Assembly (NCBI GenBank): GCA_948896875.1
Contig: CAQUWW010000008.1
Location: 30,662 to 55,034, forward strand
Direction of reading: 5' to 3'
Length of the DNA: 24,373 nucleotides
Source of the DNA: an uncultured Acetatifactor sp.
GTDB lineage: Bacteria; Bacillota; Clostridia; Lachnospirales; Lachnospiraceae
The position numbers and the translations under genes are program-made. Numbering within the stretch: the stretch's first letter is position 1; every line of letters begins with the position of its first letter. Of the stretch, positions 7,216 through 14,974 are shown in pieces. The notes under the pieces were generated by a model that did no database searches, was not told the DNA's origin, and saw only the letters and a list, made by a program, of their open reading frames with translations.

Positions 7216-8817
7216 ATGGCAAGAGAAGCAAAAATTACAGTTCACCCTTCCTACGAAACGGGAGAAATTTCCCCCAGATTGTTCAGTACCTTCCTGGAGC
7301 CCATCGGTTCCATGGTAAATGGTACCATGTTCAATCCAAAGCATCCCACGGCTGACGAGCAGGGATTCCGGCGCGACTTTATCGACGCACTGAAAGCAAC
7401 GGATATGCCCGCCATACGTCTGCCCGGCGGTAATTTCGTATCCGCCTGGAGCTGGAAGGACTCCATCGGACCGAAGGAAGAGAGAAAGGTAAGACTTGAC
7501 CCCGCATGGCATCAGTACATCACCAATGAAGTGGGTCATGACGAATATCTGCAGTGGGCGGAGAAGGTGGAGGCGGAGCCTCTTTACACCATCAACCTGG
7601 GCACCGGCGATATGCGAGACGCCATGGATATCGTGGAATACACCAATCACGAAGGCGGAACCTGGTGGTCAGACCTGCGCCGGAAGAACGGACATGAGAA
7701 GCCCTATGACGTAAAGATGTGGTATCTGGGCAATGAGATGGACGGCCCCTGGCAGCTGGGCTCCTGGGATAAGGACCCCAGAGGATACGGCGTGCGGGCC
7801 AACGAAGTGTCAAAGGCCATCAAGTGGATCGACGGACGCATCGAGACGGCGGTCTGCGCATCCTCCGCATCCTTTATGGACCACTATCCTCAGTGGGAGG
7901 AAACGGTACTGCAGGAATGCTATGATTCCGTGGATTATCTTTCCATGCATCATTATCACAGCGCACCTCCCGGAGATGTGAAGGCTCTGCTGGGCGGTTC
8001 CGCTTACTATGAAGACTTTATCAATACGGAAGTAGCGCTCTGCGATCTGATCGGTGCGAAATGCCGTTCCCCGAAGAAGATTATGCTCTCCTTTGACGAG
8101 TACGGAGCCATGATTCGTCCCAACACACCGCTGCATCCGGGATACGGATATCACAACATGATTCGCGCCCATTACAGATTCGATCCCGAGAGGAAGTATA
8201 TCCTCCATGATCCCGACAATATGCAGGATCGTTTCAGACCCGGCGGAGATCTGCTGCAGATGCTGTCCATGCTGTCCATCCAGCTTGCATTCCTGCGTCA
8301 TGCGGACAGGGTGAAGATTGGCTGTATGACAGGCGGACTTGGTGCGCTCTGTGCTTCCAACCATGACCATGTATGGAAGTCGGCTTCCCATTACGCATAC
8401 TGCCAGATGATGGAATACGCAAAGGGAACCTCCATGCGGACCGCAGTGGACAGCGAAACCTTCGATATGCCCGGCTATGCTATCGACGATACTTCACAGT
8501 ATACCGGCAAGGAAGGTATGAATTACATTGACGCCGCATCCGCCTGGGATAAGGAGAAGGAGCAGCTGGCTGTGTTCGTCATCAACCGCAGCGAAGAGAA
8601 TGAATATCCTCTGACACTGGATGTGAAGGGCTTTGAGGGCTATACCTTTGTGGGCCATCAGGAGATGCATACCGCTGACCTGGATGCCAGAAATACGTAC
8701 GAGGAGCCGGATGTGATCAAGCCCGTAGCCAATGAGGGCGGCGTATTTGAGAATGGTGTGCTGAAGACTCATGTGAAGCCGCTGTCCTGGAATGTGCTGT
8801 TGTTAAAGAAGGCGTGA
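7216..8817 (+). CDS. GH51 alpha-L-arabinofuranosidase
   Basis: This 533-residue protein has the usual length and layout of intracellular GH51 arabinofuranosidases: a TIM barrel followed by a C-terminal beta-sandwich. Acid/base E174 lies in WYLGNEMDGPW and nucleophile E295 in LSFDEYG. The substrate-pocket motif RLPGGNF begins at residue 68. There is no signal peptide. It should release terminal alpha-L-arabinose from arabinoxylo- or arabino-oligosaccharides in the cytoplasm. It precedes the GH120 gene by 9 bases, so translation of the two is probably coupled. In this cluster it supplies debranching so that the xylosidases can act on the chain. The family is certain; preference for singly or doubly substituted xylose is not readable. 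Confidence 0.95.
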   Translation: MAREAKITVHPSYETGEISPRLFSTFLEPIGSMVNGTMFNPKHPTADEQGFRRDFIDALKATDMPAIRLPGGNFVSAWSWKDSIGPKEERKVRLDPAWHQYITNEVGHDEYLQWAEKVEAEPLYTINLGTGDMRDAMDIVEYTNHEGGTWWSDLRRKNGHEKPYDVKMWYLGNEMDGPWQLGSWDKDPRGYGVRANEVSKAIKWIDGRIETAVCASSASFMDHYPQWEETVLQECYDSVDYLSMHHYHSAPPGDVKALLGGSAYYEDFINTEVALCDLIGAKCRSPKKIMLSFDEYGAMIRPNTPLHPGYGYHNMIRAHYRFDPERKYILHDPDNMQDRFRPGGDLLQMLSMLSIQLAFLRHADRVKIGCMTGGLGALCASNHDHVWKSASHYAYCQMMEYAKGTSMRTAVDSETFDMPGYAIDDTSQYTGKEGMNYIDAASAWDKEKEQLAVFVINRSEENEYPLTLDVKGFEGYTFVGHQEMHTADLDARNTYEEPDVIKPVANEGGVFENGVLKTHVKPLSWNVLLLKKA

Positions 8818-8826
8818 GGAAAAAAT

Positions 8827-10830
8827 ATGACAAGGAAAGTGGATACCACAGCATTGCTCCCGGACGGAACAGAATTCCCATTCTGGGAGAAGGAAAATGA
8901 TTTTACAAGAGAAATCCATGTCGATGGTACCCGCGGGAAAAAGGGAGAAGGGGACGGCAGTACAGCCAGTCCCTTTCTTTCCATCCAGGAAGCGGCGGAA
9001 GCGGCAGAACCGGGAACCCGCGTGTTGATTCACGGCGGTACCTACAGGGAATGGGTCAGGCCCAGAAGGGGAGGGGAATCCCCTGAAAAGATGATCAGCT
9101 ATGAGGCCTTCGGCGACGGAGAAGTCATTGTGAAAGCCTCGGAACAGGTGCGGGATTTCACGGAAAGTAAGGGCTGGCGCATCGGCGGATTTCCCGGGCA
9201 GCCGGTCACTTCCGGAATGCGCATCTGGCAGCACAGGCTGGACCCGGATATGTTCCGGGGATACAATCCCTTCTGTGCGGTGAACATTCTTCACGACAGA
9301 TTGTTCATAGAGTACGACAAGACGGACATGACTACCTACCTGAATCGGCGGGGCATGGTTTTCTGTGACGGAAAGCCTTTGCAGCAGGTCAGCCTGTACA
9401 ATCATATGTCCCGTCAGGATGGAAGCTACTGGGTGGAGGCCAACGGCCAGACCGTTCATTTCAGGCTGCCCGGGGACGCGGACCCGGCGGACCATGTTAT
9501 TGAGATTACCTGCAGAGAACAATGTTTTGCGCCGGATGAGCCCTTTTTATCCTACATTAAGGTAAAGGGGATCACATTTGCCCATGCGGCCACCGGAGCG
9601 CCGGTGCCTCAGAGAGGAGCCTTATCCTGTTACAGAGGGCACCACTGGATTATTGAGGACTGCGTGATAGACTGGTCCAATGCTGTGGCCATCGATGTGG
9701 GGAACGAATGCTGGCATCATGATTTCACCCCAGGGCAGATTGTGGGAAACAGCGTCATCCGCAGGTGTACGATTCAGGATGCAGGGGTATGTGGGATTGC
9801 AGGTCTGCATGCGGAGAATATGCTGGTGGAAGACAACCTGATCGTGGGAACCGGCTGGCAGCGCATGGAACTCTCCTGGGAGGCAGGAGGGATGAAGCTC
9901 CACAACAGTAAAAACGGTTTGTTCAGACGCAATATCTTCCGGGATACCTTCCGTGCGGATCATATCTGGCTGGATTGTGGCAATGAGAATAACCGTCTCA
10001 CCAGGAATCTGTTCCTGAATGGAATCGAACAGAGGGAGGCGGTGTTTATCGAGTGCACCAGGGATGGCGTGAACCTGATTGACCATAACATTTTCTGGAA
10101 TGTGGAGGGAAGATTCAATCCAAAAGAGATTCCCGCGGAACCGGGGTCTTCGGGCTGGTATAAGCTGACGGAGAACAGTGTCGTCAACGGATATGCCGTT
10201 TACGGTGAGGGTACAGACCGCATGCGCGTGGTAAACAACCTGATCGGAAAATGCAGAAGCGCCGGATATTATGCGAAGCCGGTGGGCTTCCGTATGCATG
10301 GTCTGGAGCGCGGAGGTACTTCCAGAGATGCCTCGCTGGCCGGGAATATTTTCTACGAGTGCGGGGAAGCGGCCATCAAATTCCCCACCAGGGATAATGC
10401 ATCGGAAGGGAATCTGTATGTGAAGCTGATGGGCGGTTATCTGAGAGTGATTTATCCGGAGCCGGAGGTATGCCTGCATCTGCCGGCCTGGCAGGAATTC
10501 GAGGGCTTTGACCTCACCGGGCAGGAAGGCTGGTTTGACATCGAGGTAGATACGGACCAGTATACCCTCACCTTCAAAGAAGCCAGACAGGCGATATTCG
10601 GAATGCCGGAGGATCTGGAACGCAGGAAATTTGTGAAGCATGCCCAGGATGTGGAGACTGTGGATGTGACTGTGCTGGAAGAGAAGGCGAAAGTAGGCCG
10701 TCAGGTAATTTGGACGGAGGATTTCCTGGGGGCAGAAGCCGGGGAAGGCAGAATCCTTCCCGGACCTTTCAGGGAGCTGAAAGAAAACGAAATATATCAC
10801 ATTGACCCCAGGAAGATGGGGAGTGAATAG
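8827..10830 (+). CDS. GH120 beta-xylosidase (right-handed parallel beta-helix)
   Basis: This 667-residue protein begins with the GH120-like pattern of a short lead, then HVDGT..GDGSTASPFLSI and GGTYREWV. A long right-handed parallel beta-helix follows, with NxF/NLF/DHNIF rungs at about 270-450. The founding member, XylC of Thermoanaerobacterium, uses an Asp near 382 and a Glu near 405 (from memory). Here D383 in IWLDCG and E409 in VFIEC fall in equivalent places. GH120 enzymes are retaining beta-xylosidases acting on xylobiose and longer xylo-oligosaccharides. The protein lacks a signal peptide. The start overlaps a GAGGAAAA site that runs through the stop of the GH51 gene, so the two genes are tightly linked. 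The other reading would be a generic beta-helix protein, but the catalytic positions argue for GH120. Confidence 0.88.
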   Translation: MTRKVDTTALLPDGTEFPFWEKENDFTREIHVDGTRGKKGEGDGSTASPFLSIQEAAEAAEPGTRVLIHGGTYREWVRPRRGGESPEKMISYEAFGDGEVIVKASEQVRDFTESKGWRIGGFPGQPVTSGMRIWQHRLDPDMFRGYNPFCAVNILHDRLFIEYDKTDMTTYLNRRGMVFCDGKPLQQVSLYNHMSRQDGSYWVEANGQTVHFRLPGDADPADHVIEITCREQCFAPDEPFLSYIKVKGITFAHAATGAPVPQRGALSCYRGHHWIIEDCVIDWSNAVAIDVGNECWHHDFTPGQIVGNSVIRRCTIQDAGVCGIAGLHAENMLVEDNLIVGTGWQRMELSWEAGGMKLHNSKNGLFRRNIFRDTFRADHIWLDCGNENNRLTRNLFLNGIEQREAVFIECTRDGVNLIDHNIFWNVEGRFNPKEIPAEPGSSGWYKLTENSVVNGYAVYGEGTDRMRVVNNLIGKCRSAGYYAKPVGFRMHGLERGGTSRDASLAGNIFYECGEAAIKFPTRDNASEGNLYVKLMGGYLRVIYPEPEVCLHLPAWQEFEGFDLTGQEGWFDIEVDTDQYTLTFKEARQAIFGMPEDLERRKFVKHAQDVETVDVTVLEEKAKVGRQVIWTEDFLGAEAGEGRILPGPFRELKENEIYHIDPRKMGSE

Positions 10831-10859
10831 GAGACGGAACTAAAATCAGGAGGTATAAT

Positions 10860-12386
10860 ATGCTTAGAATCGTAAAGACAGAAAACGGAATGGTAAAGGG
10901 AATTGAGGCCGCGGACCCCAGAATCACAGCTTTCAAAGGGATTCCTTTTGCGGCCCCTCCCGTGGGAGAGAACAGATGGAGAGCGCCTCAGCCTGCACAG
11001 GACTGGGAAGGGGTGAGAGAAGCCTATCGCTTCGCACCCATTTCCATGCAGAGCATCCCGGGGCTGGGAGATGATATTTATTGCAGAGAGTGGCATGTGG
11101 ATCCGGAAATTGATATGGATGAAGACTGCCTGTATCTGAATGTATGGACCGGCGCAAAGGCTGCGGATGAAAAACGTCCGGTGCTGGTATGGTTCTTCGG
11201 CGGCGGACTGCAGTGCGGCTATCCTGCGGAGATGGAATTCGACGGAGAGCGTCTGGCCAGAAGGGGCATCGTTGTGGTGTCCATCAATTATCGCGTCAAT
11301 GCCTTCGGCTATATTGCCCATCCGCAGCTGACCAGGGAACAGCCGGAAGCACCTTCCAATTTCGGCAGTCTGGACCAGCAGGCGGGATTAAAATGGGTAG
11401 TGCGCAATATTGCGGCTTTCGGCGGCGACCCGAAGAATATCACCATTGCGGGACAGTCCGCAGGCGGCGGAAGCGTGCTGTCTCAGATGGCTTGCCGGGA
11501 CAATGAAGGACTCTTCCAGAAGGCAATCATCATGAGTGCCATGATTCGCAGTCCTTACAGAAAGGGGGGAATCGGAGATCCGGAGAAGCTGGAAAGTGCG
11601 GAGAAGAACGGTGCGGCATTTTTCGATTTCCTGGGAGTGAAGACGCTGGAGGAAGCCAGAAAGCTGGATGCGGCGTTTATCCGTGACCGCTATGAAGAAT
11701 ATACAAAGGAACATCCGGCTATGTTCACTGTGCTGGACAATCGCTTCTGTGTGGGAGATCCTCTTGTGCTGTATGCGGCGGGCAAGTGCGTGGATGTAGC
11801 TGTGATGGCAGGACATACGGGAGATGAATTCCACAACGAGATTCCCGCGGCAAACGAAGAAGAACTGAAGAAACTGGCCGAGGAACTGCTGGGTGAGCGG
11901 GCGGAGAGATTCCTGGCCTGCCCGGAGGCTCATGTGAAGACGGAGAGCGGTTATGCGCCGGTAAGCGGCATCAGCTGTACGGTGAGAAGCGAATTCCTGG
12001 CCAACGAAAAGGGCGACAAACCCAGAAAGAACTATTATTACAGCTTCGTGCCGGATATTCCGGGATGGGATAATCCGGGAACCTTCCATTCGGTGGATCT
12101 GTGGTTCTTCTTCGAGTCCCTGGCAAAATGCTGGAGACCCTTCGTGGGCAGACATTATGATCTGGCCAGACAGATGTGCAACTACTGGGCGAACTTCATC
12201 AGCACAGGCGACCCCAACGGGAAAGACGCGGACGGAACAGACATGCCCTACTGGGACAGCTACACGGAAGCCCACAGAACCGAGATGCTTTTCACCGGAG
12301 ACGGCCCCGTGGTGCGCACCAATCAGGAATCTGATTTCATCAAGCTGATTATCGAGCAGATTGGGGGGATGATATATGCAAAATAA
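10860..12386 (+). CDS. Type-B carboxylesterase (PF00135)
   Basis: This 508-residue alpha/beta hydrolase has all the marks of the carboxylesterase type-B family. The N-terminal FKGIPFAAPPVG signature is followed by EDCLYLNVW and an oxyanion-hole FGGG at 113-116. The nucleophile is S200 in GQSAGG, with E323 in GDEF and H410 in GTFHSVDLWF as the other triad members. No signal peptide is visible. Characterised bacterial relatives hydrolyse p-nitrobenzyl and other carboxylic esters. In this cluster the natural substrate is more likely an acyl group on a xylan fragment, which is inference. The gene has an AGGAGGT site 7 bases before its ATG. Its last 11 bases overlap the start of the next esterase gene, a sign of translational coupling. 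Confidence 0.92.
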   Translation: MLRIVKTENGMVKGIEAADPRITAFKGIPFAAPPVGENRWRAPQPAQDWEGVREAYRFAPISMQSIPGLGDDIYCREWHVDPEIDMDEDCLYLNVWTGAKAADEKRPVLVWFFGGGLQCGYPAEMEFDGERLARRGIVVVSINYRVNAFGYIAHPQLTREQPEAPSNFGSLDQQAGLKWVVRNIAAFGGDPKNITIAGQSAGGGSVLSQMACRDNEGLFQKAIIMSAMIRSPYRKGGIGDPEKLESAEKNGAAFFDFLGVKTLEEARKLDAAFIRDRYEEYTKEHPAMFTVLDNRFCVGDPLVLYAAGKCVDVAVMAGHTGDEFHNEIPAANEEELKKLAEELLGERAERFLACPEAHVKTESGYAPVSGISCTVRSEFLANEKGDKPRKNYYYSFVPDIPGWDNPGTFHSVDLWFFFESLAKCWRPFVGRHYDLARQMCNYWANFISTGDPNGKDADGTDMPYWDSYTEAHRTEMLFTGDGPVVRTNQESDFIKLIIEQIGGMIYAK

Positions 12387-13512
12387 GAGAAACGAAGCAT
12401 TGGAAAGCCATGCCATCTTTTTTGACCCCGCCTATATGCAGATGCGTCTGCACAAGGGGCCCGAGGGAATCGGCCCCAGGCATTTTGATGAGGAGCCGGG
12501 AGTCAAAGTGGAGGAAAACGGAGATGTGACCTTCTGCTTTTACGCGCCGGAGGCAAAAACCATGGAAGTGGCCGGATTCGGCAACAGCGCCATGACGGGA
12601 GAGCATCGTCCGATGGCGAAGGATGAAAAGGGGTATTTCAGGGTTACGGTATCCGGAATTCCGGCAGGATTCCATTATCATGAGTACTTTATGGACGGTG
12701 TGAACGTGGTCAATCCCCAGGCGCCCGTGGGCTATGGCGCCCACAAGGCGGTGAACTTTTTTGAAAAAGAAGGGGACGAGGATTTCTATCTGCTGAAGGA
12801 TGTGCCTCACGGAGAGGTGCGTATGGAATACTTCCACAGCAGTGTCACCGGCCGTACCAGAGTGTGTTACGTATATACGCCGCCCGGATACGGGAAGGAT
12901 GAGACGAAGAAATATCCGGTGCTCTATCTGCAGCATGGCGGCGGAGAGAGCGAGAGCGGATGGATATGGCAGGGGAAGGCCAACTTGATTGCGGATAACC
13001 TGATTGCCGCAGGAGAATGTCCGGAGCTGCTGATTGTCATGAACTGTCTGTACTGTCAGGGGCCGGAGCCGGAGGAATTCATGGCCGGGGATTTTGACAG
13101 TATGCTGCTTAAGGACTGCATGCCCTATATTGAGAAAAAATATGCCGTGGACCCTGAAAAACGCGGCATGGCGGGGCTGTCCATGGGAAGCTATCAGACC
13201 GTGATGACTACGCTGAACCACCTGGGCATGTTCCCCTATATCGGCATATTCAGCGGAACGCCGGAGAGACGCTGGTATGCGAAAGAGGATTACATGAAGG
13301 CCTTTGAAGACCCGGAAGTATTTAAAGAGCGGGTGAAGGTGCTGTTTTTCGGCTATGGCGAGCAGGAAGAGCGGATTGTGACAGGGCTGGGGAAGCAGTT
13401 TGAGGAATTTAAGGAAAAGGGAATTCCCTATACGGTTTACACCTGCCCGGGGTACCATGAGTGGACTGTGTGGCGGAGGTGCCTGCGGGAATTTTTGAAG
13501 CTTTTACATTAA
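12376..13512 (+). CDS. Single-module CE1-like esterase (E-set + esterase D fold)
   Basis: This 378-residue protein aligns end to end with each half of the 774-residue tandem esterase. Its N-terminal beta-sandwich occupies about 36-130 and its esterase domain about 140-378. The nucleophile is S269 in GLSMG, the histidine H361 in GYHEW and the probable acid E329 in GYGEQ. It keeps the shared LYLQHGGGE strand-turn of the fold. No signal peptide is seen. The ATG lies inside the end of the type-B esterase gene, served by GGGGGG about 8 bases upstream. Its role is probably deacetylation or deferuloylation of xylan oligosaccharides. It is the third copy of this module within 9 kb, so the three may be specialised for different acyl groups or positions. 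Confidence 0.9.
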   Translation: MQNKRNEALESHAIFFDPAYMQMRLHKGPEGIGPRHFDEEPGVKVEENGDVTFCFYAPEAKTMEVAGFGNSAMTGEHRPMAKDEKGYFRVTVSGIPAGFHYHEYFMDGVNVVNPQAPVGYGAHKAVNFFEKEGDEDFYLLKDVPHGEVRMEYFHSSVTGRTRVCYVYTPPGYGKDETKKYPVLYLQHGGGESESGWIWQGKANLIADNLIAAGECPELLIVMNCLYCQGPEPEEFMAGDFDSMLLKDCMPYIEKKYAVDPEKRGMAGLSMGSYQTVMTTLNHLGMFPYIGIFSGTPERRWYAKEDYMKAFEDPEVFKERVKVLFFGYGEQEERIVTGLGKQFEEFKEKGIPYTVYTCPGYHEWTVWRRCLREFLKLLH

Positions 13513-13566
13513 TAATTTTTTATTGACAACCTGGGGGAGAAATTTAAGAAGAACGGAGTAAATGGA

Positions 13567-14973
13567 ATGAAAATTATCAAGAAACTGTTTTCCGGAGACA
13601 AAGCGTTTTATCTGAAGGTAGTGACACTGGCGTTGCCCATTGCCCTCCAGAGTCTGATTACCATCGGGGTGAATATGCTGGATACCATCATGGTAGGAAC
13701 TTTGGGAGAGGTGGAGCTTTCCGCCACTTCGCTGGCCAACCAGTTTATCAATATCTATCATATTTTCTGCATGGGTCTTGGCATGGGGGCCTCGGTAATG
13801 GTATCCAGGTATTGGGGAATGCGGGAGACTGAGCCGGAAAAGTCGGCCCAGGCCTTGAAAAGGACCATCTGCATTATGGTGAGGCTGACGCTGGGACTGG
13901 CGCTTTTGTTTGCCATTGCCACTCTTGCAATACCCAATACGATCATGAGCATGTACACTACGGAAGAGGCGATTATTTCTCTGGGAGCCATTTATTTCAG
14001 ATATTCCATTATCACTTATTTCTTCCTGGGATTGTCTCTCGTCTGTACCATCGTTCTGCGCAGTGTGGGTCAGGTACGAATGCCGCTGTATGTGTCCATG
14101 GGAGCATTTTTTGTGAATATTGTGGCCAATTATGCCTTTATCTTCGGCAAGCTGGGCATGCCAAGGATGGGCATTGCAGGTGCTGCGCTGGGAACGTTGA
14201 TTGCCAGAGTGTTTGAGGCAGGCATGATCTGCGGGTATCTGTTCTTCAAGGATAAGGCCATCGGTTTCCGCATAAAGCATCTGGGAATGAAGACAGGAGA
14301 CCTGGTGGGAGAATATATAAAAATCAGCATTCCGGTTCTGATCAGCGACGGTATCCTTGCCATCGGCAACAACACAGTGGCCATGGTAGTGGGCCATCTG
14401 GGGGTGGCCTTTGTAGCGGCCAACGCCATTACCAGTGTCACCCAGCAGATGAGCAATGTGCTGACTCAGGGGGTGGCTCAGGCAGGCGCCATCGTCACAG
14501 GACAGACGCTGGGAGAAGGAGACAGGGAGAAGGCCCTGAGTCAGGGCTATGCCTTTATGGGTCTGGGCTTAAGCCTGGGGTTGTTTGCCGCGGCGGTGAT
14601 CACCATTATCAGCGGACCCGTCATCAGCGCTTACAATGTGTCCGCGGAGACGGCGGGAGTGGCCGCACAGCTGATGGAAGCCATCGGATTCATCATGATT
14701 TTCCAGTCCACCAACAGCATTATGACAAAGGGCGTGCTGAGAGGCGGCGGAGATACGAAGATGCTGATGCTGGCGGACAATATTTTCCTGTGGGTGCTGT
14801 CCATTCCGCTGGGACTTCTGGCTGGTTTTGTGCTGGGTCTGCCCGCTTTCTGGATTTATACCTGCCTGAAGTTCGATCAGATAGCGAAGACAATCTGGTG
14901 TGTCTTCCGGTTGAGAGGCGGTAAGTGGATCAAGAAGATTTCAACAGGAAAAAATGGAGGAGCAGTGGCGTAA
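13567..14973 (+). CDS. MATE-family multidrug/toxin efflux-type transporter
   Basis: This 468-residue protein has twelve predicted hydrophobic segments in two similar halves, as in the MatE family (PF01554). Family-like sequence includes LALPIALQS and a MLDTIMVG segment near the N-terminus, and AIGFIMIFQSTNS with LRGGGDTK in the second half. MATE proteins export cationic or aromatic compounds against Na+ or H+ gradients. The gene sits between esterase and GH95 genes in the same orientation and is the only transporter in the cluster. It may expel a toxic by-product such as free hydroxycinnamate released by the esterases, or it may serve an unrelated purpose; both are inference. The ATG at 13567 has GGAG 8 bases upstream, and an earlier ATG at 13562 is out of frame. 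The end overlaps or nearly touches the GH95 gene. Confidence 0.92.
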   Translation: MKIIKKLFSGDKAFYLKVVTLALPIALQSLITIGVNMLDTIMVGTLGEVELSATSLANQFINIYHIFCMGLGMGASVMVSRYWGMRETEPEKSAQALKRTICIMVRLTLGLALLFAIATLAIPNTIMSMYTTEEAIISLGAIYFRYSIITYFFLGLSLVCTIVLRSVGQVRMPLYVSMGAFFVNIVANYAFIFGKLGMPRMGIAGAALGTLIARVFEAGMICGYLFFKDKAIGFRIKHLGMKTGDLVGEYIKISIPVLISDGILAIGNNTVAMVVGHLGVAFVAANAITSVTQQMSNVLTQGVAQAGAIVTGQTLGEGDREKALSQGYAFMGLGLSLGLFAAAVITIISGPVISAYNVSAETAGVAAQLMEAIGFIMIFQSTNSIMTKGVLRGGGDTKMLMLADNIFLWVLSIPLGLLAGFVLGLPAFWIYTCLKFDQIAKTIWCVFRLRGGKWIKKISTGKNGGAVA

Positions 14974-14974
14974 G

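Noticed and set aside
13523..13528. TTGACA before the MATE gene as a promoter -35 box
   Set aside because: No acceptable -10 hexamer occurs 15-19 bases downstream, and the gene is probably read from upstream.
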